Source: Lachnospiraceae bacterium OM04-12BH (GTDB lineage Bacteria > Bacillota > Clostridia > Lachnospirales > Lachnospiraceae). Taken from it: a DNA stretch of 64,000 nucleotides. The notes beneath the pieces are model-generated. The model was given only the letters and a program-made list of their open reading frames with translations. It was not told the origin of the DNA and searched no databases. Positions 8,708 to 17,394 of the stretch are shown in pieces. Position 1 is the first letter of the stretch, and each line of letters starts with the position of its first letter. The stretch is from positions 251,016-315,015 of the forward strand of contig QULQ01000002.1 in the NCBI GenBank assembly GCA_003490145.1. Reading direction: 5' to 3'. The position numbers were made by a program, and so were the translations under genes.

Positions 8708-10102
8708 ATGACAGAATTGGATTTTTTGTTTATTTATGAGCATAAGGTAAGAGAACTTGAGAATTTATGCCTGATGAAGTACGAACTTGATAGAAGAGGA
8801 TACCGGACTAAAATAGTGTATATTGATGATGCCTATAATGCTATGCAGGACAGACCGATCTATCATGCAAAAGTTGTATGTACGATGGCATGTTATGATA
8901 ATTATACTCTTTTCTGGCATACCAAGGAATTTGTGAAATTTGAAAAGGTCATTGATCTGCAATGGGAAAATATTGTATATGTCAAGGATGAAAATCGTGA
9001 GGATGCTTATAAGAATTATCGGGGAATTGGTAAGGATGTGGTACATGTTTCTTGGGGACAGCAGAATGTTACCCGGCTTCTTAAGGCAGCGCATCTTAAT
9101 GAAAGAAATATTAAATTGACAGGACATGTGGGAATGGATTTCCTGCGCAGCCCATTAAATAGATATTATTTATCGAGAGAAGAGTTATTTCCCAGGTATG
9201 ACTTGCCGCTTGATAAAAAAATAATACTTTTCGCATCTCCTTATTATGGGGATCAACTGAGTCAGGATTATATAAAAGGAATGTGCGAACGATTTGGGGA
9301 TGACTGGACGGAGTATTATAAGTTCATGTGTGACTCCCAACAGATAGTTCTTGACTGGTTTGAGAAAGTATGTAAAGAAAATCCGGACATCATCGTAGTA
9401 TTTAGACCTCACCCGGGGCATCCAAGCGGGGTAGCAGAGAAACTCTCTAATAGATACAGTAATTTCCGGATTATTTCAGGAGAATCGGTAAAGCAGTGGA
9501 TTGTCACCTGTGATGAGATTTATACAGGAAACAGTTCTGTGGTAGTAGAAGCCTTCTTTGCAAAGAAAATGTGCCAGCTTTTATTTCCGCTTCCAACGAC
9601 GCCGGGATTTGAATTAAAACTGATCACTGATTCGATGAAGATAACTAGTTATGAGGAATTTCGTCAGTCGGTATTTTCAGGTAATCAGGAGTTTCCGACA
9701 CCTAAGGAAAGCATCGAGGAGATTTACCTGATTGATTGGAAGACACCCAATTATATCAAATTTGCGAATATGGCAGAAAAAGTATTTCAGGATGACTCTT
9801 ATCGGTTGACAAGGAAACAACTGAAAGATTATAAGGAATACAATAGAGATGAAAAGAGAGTAAGAGCCTTCGTCAATACACCGGTCATATATGATATATA
9901 CCTTTCGCTCCTTAAAGATCAGAAATTGCAATCTAATTTCCTTAGGAATCAGAGAAGAATTCGAAAGGAAAAGTATGATTATCTAAGGGAATTTGAAAAA
10001 CAGCACGAGCATGAATTGACAAGTGAAGAAGAGATTGATAGCATTATTAATAGAATCAAATATGCCTTGGAAGACAGAGACAGACAGGAGAAAATAAAAT
10101 GA
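8708..10102 (+). CDS. CDP-glycerol glycerophosphotransferase-like / surface carbohydrate transferase
   Basis: A 464-residue cytoplasmic protein of GT-B fold. The second half has VVFRPHPGHPSGV near residue 235 and YTGNSSVVVEAFFA near residue 275, the two conserved sites of TagB/TagF-like and polysialyltransferase-like enzymes, where histidine and serine contact the CDP or CMP donor. The first half has SWGQQNVTRLL and LTGHVGMDFL, usual for this family. The charged C-terminal tail may be helical. Its stop overlaps the start of a NeuA-like cytidylyltransferase (ATGA), so it may use the CMP-activated product of the next three genes. That donor link is inference; the family call is fairly firm. Confidence 0.75.
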   Translation: MTELDFLFIYEHKVRELENLCLMKYELDRRGYRTKIVYIDDAYNAMQDRPIYHAKVVCTMACYDNYTLFWHTKEFVKFEKVIDLQWENIVYVKDENREDAYKNYRGIGKDVVHVSWGQQNVTRLLKAAHLNERNIKLTGHVGMDFLRSPLNRYYLSREELFPRYDLPLDKKIILFASPYYGDQLSQDYIKGMCERFGDDWTEYYKFMCDSQQIVLDWFEKVCKENPDIIVVFRPHPGHPSGVAEKLSNRYSNFRIISGESVKQWIVTCDEIYTGNSSVVVEAFFAKKMCQLLFPLPTTPGFELKLITDSMKITSYEEFRQSVFSGNQEFPTPKESIEEIYLIDWKTPNYIKFANMAEKVFQDDSYRLTRKQLKDYKEYNRDEKRVRAFVNTPVIYDIYLSLLKDQKLQSNFLRNQRRIRKEKYDYLREFEKQHEHELTSEEEIDSIINRIKYALEDRDRQEKIK

Positions 10103-10779
10103 ATAAGACAGTAACAGCAGTGATACCGGTTAAGGGAAACAGTACGAGATTACCCAATAAGAATATTCTTCCTTTTGCAGAATCAAATCTTTTAGAACAC
10201 AAGATTAATCAGCTGAAACAGGTAGAAGGGTTACATGAAATCATCTGTTCTTCGGATTCTGATGAAATGCTTGCAATTGCAGAAAAATGTGGAATTAAGG
10301 CAATTAAGAGACCAAAACAGTTTGCGGATGAATCAGTGCCTTTTGGTATGTTTTTGGAATACTTGTGTGATATTGTGGAGGGAGAGCATCTATTATATGC
10401 ATGTGCTACTTCTCCCTGCGTAGAGCCATATTTATATGAAACGGCCATCAGAATCTATTTTGAGAAGCTCGAAGAAGGATATGATTCTTTGATTACAGTC
10501 TCTCCTTATCAAACTTATCTGATGGATGAGAATGGTCCTTTAAACTTTAAGATGGGTCTAGAGCATAAGAATTCAGAACAGCTTCCCATGATGTATCATT
10601 TTACTAATGGTATTGACCTGGCTCCTACGGCAAAAGTAAGAGAATGGCATTATAATTATGGACCGAAATATTATCAGCTTGTGGTTAATAAACGAGAGGC
10701 GGCTGATATTGATGATTATTATGATTATGAAATGGCGAAGGCATTATGGGCAATGAAAGATCCTGCTCCGACAAGATAG
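10099..10779 (+). CDS. NeuA-like CMP-sugar (acylneuraminate) cytidylyltransferase
   Basis: A 226-residue nucleotidyltransferase. The N terminus AVIPVKGNSTRLPNKNI is the NeuA/KdsB-type CTP-binding loop, SSDSDEM near residue 50 follows, and PYQTYLM and FTNGIDL lie in the sugar-binding half. The family activates 2-keto sugar acids such as Neu5Ac, legionaminic acid or KDO as CMP derivatives. Neighbours are an aldolase fusion and a KdsC-like phosphatase, which together look like a complete route to a CMP-ulosonic acid, though no NeuB or KdsA homologue is present. It overlaps the upstream gene by four bases. The exact sugar is unknown. Confidence 0.82.
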   Translation: MNKTVTAVIPVKGNSTRLPNKNILPFAESNLLEHKINQLKQVEGLHEIICSSDSDEMLAIAEKCGIKAIKRPKQFADESVPFGMFLEYLCDIVEGEHLLYACATSPCVEPYLYETAIRIYFEKLEEGYDSLITVSPYQTYLMDENGPLNFKMGLEHKNSEQLPMMYHFTNGIDLAPTAKVREWHYNYGPKYYQLVVNKREAADIDDYYDYEMAKALWAMKDPAPTR

Positions 10780-10790
10780 GAAAAATATAT

Positions 10791-12365
10791 ATGAGTCGTG
10801 ATAAGTTACTTGATTGTACATTAAGAGATGGTGGTTATATTAATGATTGGAATTTTGGTTTCCATACAATCAGAGATATCATTAAAAAGTTAGTAGATTC
10901 CCGGGTTGACTATGTGGAAGTCGGATTCCTTCGCAATTGTGAGTATGACAGTAACAGAGCGCTTTTTAACAACTGCTCGGAGATTGTACCGATTCTGCCG
11001 AAAAAACATGGTAATACCATGTTTTCAGCGATGGCGCTTCATAATAAGTATGATATTAATAAGCTTGAACCATATGACGGCAAAACTATTGATATACTTC
11101 GTGTAACATTCCATGATTACGATATTGATGAAGGGCTGACCTTTATTCAGAAAGCAAAGGAAAAGGGATACCGGGTATTCTGTAACCCAATTAACATTAT
11201 GGGATACTCTGACGAGATGCTTCTTCAGCTTTTTCATAAGGTAAACCAGATACAGCCATATGCATTTTCTATTGTGGATACTTTCGGATCCATGATGAAA
11301 TCAGATCTTCAAAGAATCTATTTTCTCGCAGAGCATAATCTGGACAAATCAATAGTGATAGGATTGCATTTACATGAAAATCTGGGTCTGTCCTATTCGC
11401 TTGCACAGGAATTCCTTGCCATGAAATCATCTGAAAGGAAGTGTGTGATTGATGCCTCCATGATGGGAATGGGCAGAGTACCCGGAAATCTTTGTATGGA
11501 GCTGATCATGGATTATATGAATAAGACACAGGGAAGTTCCTACGATGTGAATCCTGTTCTTGACGGGATTGATGACCATATTGCACAGTTGAAGCAGATT
11601 GAGGCATGGGGATATCACACGGCTTATGCTTTGTCCGCAAAGTACAATCTTCATCGCAATTATGCTGAATTTTTGCTTGGAAAAGGACGTCTTAGAGCAA
11701 AACAGATTAATCAGATTCTTGCTGGTATAGAAGCTAATAAGAAGACAGCATATGATGAAGCATATATCGAAGCCTTGTATGAAGGGTATCAGAATCACGA
11801 GGTGGATGATGGACAGCTTCTGAGTCGTTTAAAGAGGGAATGGAAGAATCATACCATACTTATTCTGGCACCTGGTTCCAGTATAGCAGAACAAAAAGAA
11901 AAGATTGATAAATTCATAGAAACGGAAAATCCTGTTATCATTGCTGCCAATTTTTTGCCGGATACTTATAAGGAGAGTTATGCATTCTTTTCTAATGCTA
12001 TGAGATTCAGTGCAATAGAAGATAAGAGCAGGATGGAAAATCTCATAGTCACATCAAACCTTATGGAAGTATGTACAGCGGATAATGTGCTCAATTATTC
12101 TGATCTTTGTTTTGATGACAAGGGAAAAAGCGATAACTGTGTCATTATGCTGATGAGACTGTTATGTAAGCTTGGTATTGACCAGGTGTATGTTGCCGGC
12201 TTTGATGGCTACCAGTCTGAGGGGAGTAACTATATTTCTTCCTATATGGCAAACCAGCACACAAAGGGTATGGAGGAGAATATCAGAAATACGGGATACG
12301 TTGCAGATATTCGAAAAAAGATGGATGTCATATTCCTGACACCTTCAATTTATGATAAGCAGTAG
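10791..12365 (+). CDS. DRE-TIM aldolase fused to a C-terminal Rossmann-like domain (copy 1)
   Basis: A 524-residue two-domain protein. Residues 5-300 form a DRE-TIM metallolyase barrel: LDCTLRDGG (metal Asp13, Arg12), the metal pair HLH at 193-195, and the DASMMGMGR loop at 221-229, as in 4-hydroxy-2-oxovalerate aldolase and HMG-CoA lyase. Residues about 353-524 form a separate domain starting LILAPGSSI and containing VYVAGFDGY near 467, similar to DUF115- or GT42-type Rossmann folds. ATG 10791 has AGGA about nine bases upstream and starts directly at the barrel; the in-frame ATG at 10746 lies inside the previous gene. Wedged between a CMP-sugar synthetase and a KdsC-like phosphatase, it probably makes the keto-acid sugar. 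A paralogue lies at 19539. Confidence 0.82.
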   Translation: MSRDKLLDCTLRDGGYINDWNFGFHTIRDIIKKLVDSRVDYVEVGFLRNCEYDSNRALFNNCSEIVPILPKKHGNTMFSAMALHNKYDINKLEPYDGKTIDILRVTFHDYDIDEGLTFIQKAKEKGYRVFCNPINIMGYSDEMLLQLFHKVNQIQPYAFSIVDTFGSMMKSDLQRIYFLAEHNLDKSIVIGLHLHENLGLSYSLAQEFLAMKSSERKCVIDASMMGMGRVPGNLCMELIMDYMNKTQGSSYDVNPVLDGIDDHIAQLKQIEAWGYHTAYALSAKYNLHRNYAEFLLGKGRLRAKQINQILAGIEANKKTAYDEAYIEALYEGYQNHEVDDGQLLSRLKREWKNHTILILAPGSSIAEQKEKIDKFIETENPVIIAANFLPDTYKESYAFFSNAMRFSAIEDKSRMENLIVTSNLMEVCTADNVLNYSDLCFDDKGKSDNCVIMLMRLLCKLGIDQVYVAGFDGYQSEGSNYISSYMANQHTKGMEENIRNTGYVADIRKKMDVIFLTPSIYDKQ

Positions 12366-12373
12366 GTAGACTT

Positions 12374-12901
12374 ATGAGTACAAAACAGTTAAAAAGGATT
12401 AAGTACTTGATCATTGATGTGGATGGTACATTGACAGATGCGGGTATTTATTATGACGAAAATGGAAATGAACTAAAAAAATTCTGTACTAAAGATGCAG
12501 CGGGATTTTTTGCAGCACATCAGGTGGGAATTCAGATTATGATCCTTACGGGAAGAGAATGTGCAGCCACTACTAGAAGAATGAAAGAGATGAAAGTAGA
12601 ATACCTTATTCAAAATTGTGTGGATAAGGTGACATATATTCAGAATTTTATGAATGAAAAGAACATAAAAAAGGAAGAGATAGGATACCTGGGTGATGAT
12701 CTGAATGATCTGATGGGAATGTCTTTATGTGGTTTTGCGGGATGCCCGGCGGATGCCTGCGAGGAAGTGAAGAGGAAAGCCGATTATATATCCGAAGTCA
12801 GAGGTGGTTATGGAGCGGTCAGAGATATTATTTCATACCTTCTGAAAGAACGTGGAGAGTGGAGAAAAGCAATTTCAAAGGTTTATGAAATTGGTATATA
12901 A
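12374..12901 (+). CDS. KdsC-like HAD phosphatase
   Basis: A 175-residue HAD hydrolase without a cap domain, like KDO-8-phosphate phosphatase and N-acylneuraminate-9-phosphatase. Motif I is IDVDGTLTD with nucleophile Asp15 and Asp17, motif II is the ILTGRE segment near residue 58, and motif IV is YLGDDLNDL near residue 100. CPADACEEV follows, as in KdsC. It would remove phosphate from a keto-sugar-acid phosphate before CMP activation. Its place eight bases after the aldolase and close to a NeuA-like enzyme fits that order of steps. Substrate unknown. Confidence 0.85.
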   Translation: MSTKQLKRIKYLIIDVDGTLTDAGIYYDENGNELKKFCTKDAAGFFAAHQVGIQIMILTGRECAATTRRMKEMKVEYLIQNCVDKVTYIQNFMNEKNIKKEEIGYLGDDLNDLMGMSLCGFAGCPADACEEVKRKADYISEVRGGYGAVRDIISYLLKERGEWRKAISKVYEIGI

Positions 12902-12918
12902 ATTAGGAGATGAAATGA

Positions 12919-14559
12919 ATGAAAGTATGGTCAAAGGTGAAGGAGGGCAGAGCAGGAATTGTGCTCTCTTTATGTTTTAGTTTTCTGGTAATGATATATG
13001 CACCTCTAGAGATGTTTTTTTATAATACAGATGATTTTTGGTTTAATTTTACCACGATATTTCCGGTCTGTTTCACATTGTTTTTTCTTTTATGGATGAT
13101 AGGAAGTTTATTTTTTGTTTTGCTTAATACTTTAAACAGGCAGATTTATTACATAGGATTTTTTGGGACATTTGTTGCTCTGGTTAGTACTTATATACAA
13201 GGAACTTTCCTTGTGGATAATCTTCCGCCTATGGATGGAACTGATATTGATTGGGAGCAATATCACATTGAAAATTATGAAACAATTATACTTTGGTTTG
13301 TAGTTCTTATTTGCTGTTTATTACTTATTAAGTTTGGCAAAATTTCGTTCTTTCTCAAACTGACAGAAGGAATCAGCGTTTTTCTGTTTCTAATTTTATC
13401 AGTTTCCATTATTTTTTCGGGTATTATGACATCAGGATATAAAAACAAGGATATATTGGTAGCAACTGACAAAGATGAATTTGAGTTTTCAAGGGACACA
13501 AATTTTTTGATCTTTGTTCTTGATGCAGTAGATGCAGGAACAGTAACACAAATATTGGAAACAGATGAAGAATCAAGAGAGGTTTTTGAAGATTTCACCT
13601 ATTTTGACAATGTTGTATGCACATATCCATTTACAAAGTATTCCATGCCATTTATTTTGTCAGGAAAGTGGTATAAGAACGAAGAGCCGCCAATGGAGTA
13701 TTTTAGAGATGCTATTCAGGATTCTCCATTGATTCAGGAAATAGAATCTCAATACAAGATGGAAATATATTCTGATTCCATACCAGTTGTTGCAGAGGGA
13801 AACGAAAATAGATTTGCTAATATGATATCGGATTATGGTTATGTTGCATCTTATAAACAATTTGTGAAAGGTGTGGTAAAATTAGCCGGAATCAGGTATG
13901 CTCCATATCCGCTAAAAAAGATATGCTATAATGTTTTGGAACGATTCGAGCAGGCAAGAGGAATAGAAGCATCAATTGATGATGAACAAGTTTATACCTG
14001 GAATAATAAGGAATTGTGCCAGAGAATAAAGGATGAAGCTGTATCTTATACAAGCAGCAAGGTATTTAAGCTGGTACATGTACAGGGTGCACATGTTCCT
14101 TATCAGTATAATAAAAATGTAGAAAAAATTGAAAATGGTACTTATTTGGGAAATGTTGAAGCAAGCATAACAATAGCTTCACGATATCTTGATCAGTTAA
14201 AGAAATACAATGTGTATGATAACTCTGTGATCATTATTATGGCTGATCATGGCTATAACGTTGAGGGATTGGAAGGAAGACAAAATCCAATTTTGTTTAT
14301 CAAAGGGCTAGAGGAACGTCACGCAATGAAAACATCTAGTATTCCTGTTTCCTATGATGATTTACAGGATGCATAGCAGCTTTTAATAAAAGGAGAAAGC
14401 AGTGATAATATTTTCCCGTGGGAGGAAAATCAAATTCGTCATAGAACATATATTCTGTACAAATATGAAGAGGAAGAGAAAATGTATGAATATACAACAG
14501 ACGGAAAAGCTACAGAAACAGAAAAAATGAAGCCTACAGGAAGAGAGTTTTTTAGATAA
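12919..14559 (+). pseudogene. Alkaline-phosphatase-superfamily (sulfatase-like) membrane enzyme with in-frame TAG
   Basis: Four or five N-terminal helices (residues about 10-170) are followed by an extracellular AP-superfamily domain like LtaS/EptA phosphotransferases. The metal-site segment is FVLDAVDAG near residue 195, the likely threonine nucleophile is in PFTKYSMPF, VQGAHVPY lies mid-domain and MADHGYN near residue 440. A TAG at 14374-14376 ends the open frame at 485 residues. The same frame continues for 60 more codons and ends TGREFFR before TAA at 14557, just as full-length relatives end. All named catalytic motifs lie before the TAG, so a shortened protein might still fold. Most likely a nonsense mutation. 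Paralogues are at 52317 and 60724. Confidence 0.75.
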
Positions 14560-14608
14560 TCATAAAATTAGCGGTTAAAGAGTGCTGGAAGAATGAGGAT
14601 ATCGTTTT

Positions 14609-16396
14609 ATGGTAAACGGGATGCGGAAGGTTTTCGACGCAATTAATAAATTAAGATTTATTCTGTCAAGAGAACAAAAATTTTATTGCGTGGTTGTATT
14701 TATCATGGCAGCTATTTCGGCTGTCCTCGAAATATTAGGGGTGTCCATGGTAATTCCTTTATTATCAGTCATTATGTCTATTGACCAGATCAGGGGAAAT
14801 GTGTACGTAAAACCGATACTTGAAGCACTTCATTTGTCTTCCGATATTCAGATTATTATATTTATTTGTACGGGTGTTGCGTTAATCTATATTTTTAAAA
14901 ATGCATTTGCTATTTTTTATACATGGGTGAGTACCAAGTTTGCCAATAAAATCAGAAGAGAATTGGCACTTAGGATCTTTAATGCTTATGTGCGGCAGGG
15001 ATATACTTATTTTGTTGAGCATAATTCCTCAGAGATTCTGCGTGGAATCGGAGTTGACCCTCAGAGTGTACAAACGATTGTTTTTAATATTTTTATTCTC
15101 ATGATTCGAATTATTACTGTGGTATGTATTACAGTATTTATTGTGCTAACCAGTCCGTGGTTGGCATTGATGTTACTTATCATGATTGCGCTAAGTTCTC
15201 TTATGTCGGAATTATTGTTTAAAAACAGGATGAGAAGAAGCGGAATAGATCAGAGAGAATATTCCCAACAGGCAAGACAGGCATCTCTTGAGGCCATTCA
15301 AGGGAGTAAAGAGATTTTTGCGATGAATAGACAAAAATATTTTACGGATGAGTACTTACGATGTATGGTTAAGTATGATAGGTCTTGTGCAACAGCGGCA
15401 GTGGGATCGTCTGCTCCTAACAATATATTGGAAGCAATGTGTGTAGTTGGATTAGTTTCGGCAATTGCAATAAAAGCTATTGCCTCGGGAGGTGCAGGCA
15501 TGCAAATTACAGAAATTGCGGCCTTTGCACTTGGTGCATTCCGTATTCTTCCCTACATAGGGTCAATTTTGGGAAGTATAAATACTATTACTTACAATGC
15601 ACCGGGACTTGTAGTAGCCTATGAAACTTTGAGAGAGACACATGAACTTGAAATAAGACAGCCTTCTGTGAAAAATAATGAAAAATATGCCAATGCGAAA
15701 TTGCAAGAAGAAATCCGGCTTTCCAATATTACCTTTGCTTACGCAGTGGAGAAAGGAAATGTGCTTGAGGGGCTTGATATTATAATAAAAAAGGGGAAGA
15801 GTATAGGACTGATAGGCGCTTCAGGTGCCGGAAAAACTACTCTTTCAGATTTAATTCTGGGATTATATAGTCCTCAGAGTGGAAAAATTACCATGGATGG
15901 AACGGATATTGAAGAAATTGGTGATAACTGGCATAGGATAACGGGATATGTTCCGCAATCAGTTTATTTGTCTGATGCATCTATCCGAAGAAACGTGGCG
16001 TTTGGTATAGAGGAGGATAAGATAGATGATGATAAAGTGTGGAAAGCTTTGGAGATGGCGCAGCTTAAGCCATTTGTAGAAGAACTGAAAGAGGGTCTTG
16101 ATACGAGAGTTGGAGAGTGGGGAGTGAAGTTTTCTGGTGGACAGAGGCAAAGGGTTGCCATTGCCAGAGCTCTTTATAGTGACCCGGATGTACTTATCAT
16201 GGATGAAGCAACAGCTGCGCTTGATAATGAGACAGAGAAGGCTGTTATGGAATCAATTGAGGCATTGCAGGGACTTAAAACACTGGTTATCGTTGCTCAC
16301 AGACTGACTACAGTTAAAAAATGTGATGAAATCTATGAGATCATTGGAGGAAAGGCAGTTCTCAAATCAAAAGAAGAGGTTTTTGGTAATGAGTAA
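14609..16396 (+). CDS. PglK-like ABC transporter (lipid-linked oligosaccharide flippase)
   Basis: A 595-residue half-transporter: six N-terminal helices (about 25-330) and an ATPase domain (about 365-595). Walker A is GASGAGKTT, the signature is FSGGQRQRVAIARAL, Walker B is VLIMDEATAALD, and the H-loop is IVAHRLTT. The N-terminal NKLRFILSREQKF and the LGVSMVIPLL helix match PglK, the flippase for lipid-linked oligosaccharides, more than MsbA. It acts as a homodimer in the cytoplasmic membrane. No Wzx-type flippase is seen in the window, so this may be the exporter of the repeat unit. The start has GAGG about 12 bases upstream. The next gene overlaps its end by eight bases. Confidence 0.87.
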   Translation: MVNGMRKVFDAINKLRFILSREQKFYCVVVFIMAAISAVLEILGVSMVIPLLSVIMSIDQIRGNVYVKPILEALHLSSDIQIIIFICTGVALIYIFKNAFAIFYTWVSTKFANKIRRELALRIFNAYVRQGYTYFVEHNSSEILRGIGVDPQSVQTIVFNIFILMIRIITVVCITVFIVLTSPWLALMLLIMIALSSLMSELLFKNRMRRSGIDQREYSQQARQASLEAIQGSKEIFAMNRQKYFTDEYLRCMVKYDRSCATAAVGSSAPNNILEAMCVVGLVSAIAIKAIASGGAGMQITEIAAFALGAFRILPYIGSILGSINTITYNAPGLVVAYETLRETHELEIRQPSVKNNEKYANAKLQEEIRLSNITFAYAVEKGNVLEGLDIIIKKGKSIGLIGASGAGKTTLSDLILGLYSPQSGKITMDGTDIEEIGDNWHRITGYVPQSVYLSDASIRRNVAFGIEEDKIDDDKVWKALEMAQLKPFVEELKEGLDTRVGEWGVKFSGGQRQRVAIARALYSDPDVLIMDEATAALDNETEKAVMESIEALQGLKTLVIVAHRLTTVKKCDEIYEIIGGKAVLKSKEEVFGNE

Positions 16397-17387
16397 GATT
16401 TCGGTTGTTATTCCCTGCTATAATGTGGAGCCTTATTTAGAACGGTGTGTTTCATCAGTGATAGGGCAGACTTATCCTGAGCTGGAAATCATTCTTGTAG
16501 ATGACGGATCAACAGATGCAACCGGAGAACTATGTGATAAGCTGTCAAAAACTGATGCCAGAATCAAAGTAATACACAAAGAAAATGGGGGACTCTCTGA
16601 TGCCAGAAATGCCGGAATTGATGTAGCAGAGGGGGAGTTTTATTCCTTTGTTGATGGCGATGATTACCTTGAGCTGGATGCGTATGAAATGATGACCAAA
16701 GAAATGAAAAGTGGAGATGTTTCATTAGTATCTGCTGGAATAGTTGTAGAAAATATCAATGGACATAAGCATATAAATATGAGCAATGAGAGCCTGATTT
16801 TAAATAGAGAGGAAGCATTTTTGAATCTTCTTGGCCCTACAAGAACGATTGGACAGTCAAGCTGTAATAAGCTGTTTCGAAACCACTTGTTTCAAGGATT
16901 GAGATATAAGAGAGGGATTATCAATGAAGATATGGAGATATTACCCAAAATTTTGGACAGATGCAATCATGTGGTGCTTTTAAATAAACCGGTTTACCAT
17001 TATATAAGGAGAAGTGGAAGCATCACAGAATCAGAGTTTAGTATATGGAAATATCAGGGAATCAGGAATGCGTATGATACTTTAGATTTATGCAAGGAGA
17101 AATATCCTCAATTAGGTGGATATGCACATTATTATGTAATGGATTCACTGTTTAAGACGTATCAGGAGCTTAGGCGCAGCAGTAATTGCAACACTTTTTG
17201 GAAACAGGAATATTCATTAAGACTTCGAATTATCAGAGAATATTTTTATTGTTCAAATCAGGATGACGTGATGTATGAGTGTGGAGAAAGAATTAAGAAT
17301 ATGGCAATTATAGCTCTGTTTGGTGAGAATCTGATTCCTAAGCTTGTTTCGCTGAAACACAGAATAATGAAGATGAAAGAAAGGTAA
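16389..17387 (+). CDS. GT2 family glycosyltransferase
   Basis: A 332-residue GT2 transferase with ISVVIPCYNVEPYLE, VDDGSTDATG, GGLSDARNAGID and the metal site FVDGDDYLE. It is a paralogue of the GT2 at 6207, sharing motifs through the C-terminal acceptor half. ATG 16389 gives the canonical start MSKISVVIP and overlaps the ABC transporter stop by eight bases, so the two are probably translationally coupled. An upstream ATG in the same frame lies deep in the transporter gene and was not used. Donor and acceptor unknown. Confidence 0.87.
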   Translation: MSKISVVIPCYNVEPYLERCVSSVIGQTYPELEIILVDDGSTDATGELCDKLSKTDARIKVIHKENGGLSDARNAGIDVAEGEFYSFVDGDDYLELDAYEMMTKEMKSGDVSLVSAGIVVENINGHKHINMSNESLILNREEAFLNLLGPTRTIGQSSCNKLFRNHLFQGLRYKRGIINEDMEILPKILDRCNHVVLLNKPVYHYIRRSGSITESEFSIWKYQGIRNAYDTLDLCKEKYPQLGGYAHYYVMDSLFKTYQELRRSSNCNTFWKQEYSLRLRIIREYFYCSNQDDVMYECGERIKNMAIIALFGENLIPKLVSLKHRIMKMKER

Positions 17388-17394
17388 TTATTAC

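Noticed and set aside
14374-14376. TAG as a pyrrolysine codon
   Set aside because: The family is not known to use pyrrolysine, the site is outside the catalytic centre, and other TAG codons in the window act as normal stops (for example at 45813).
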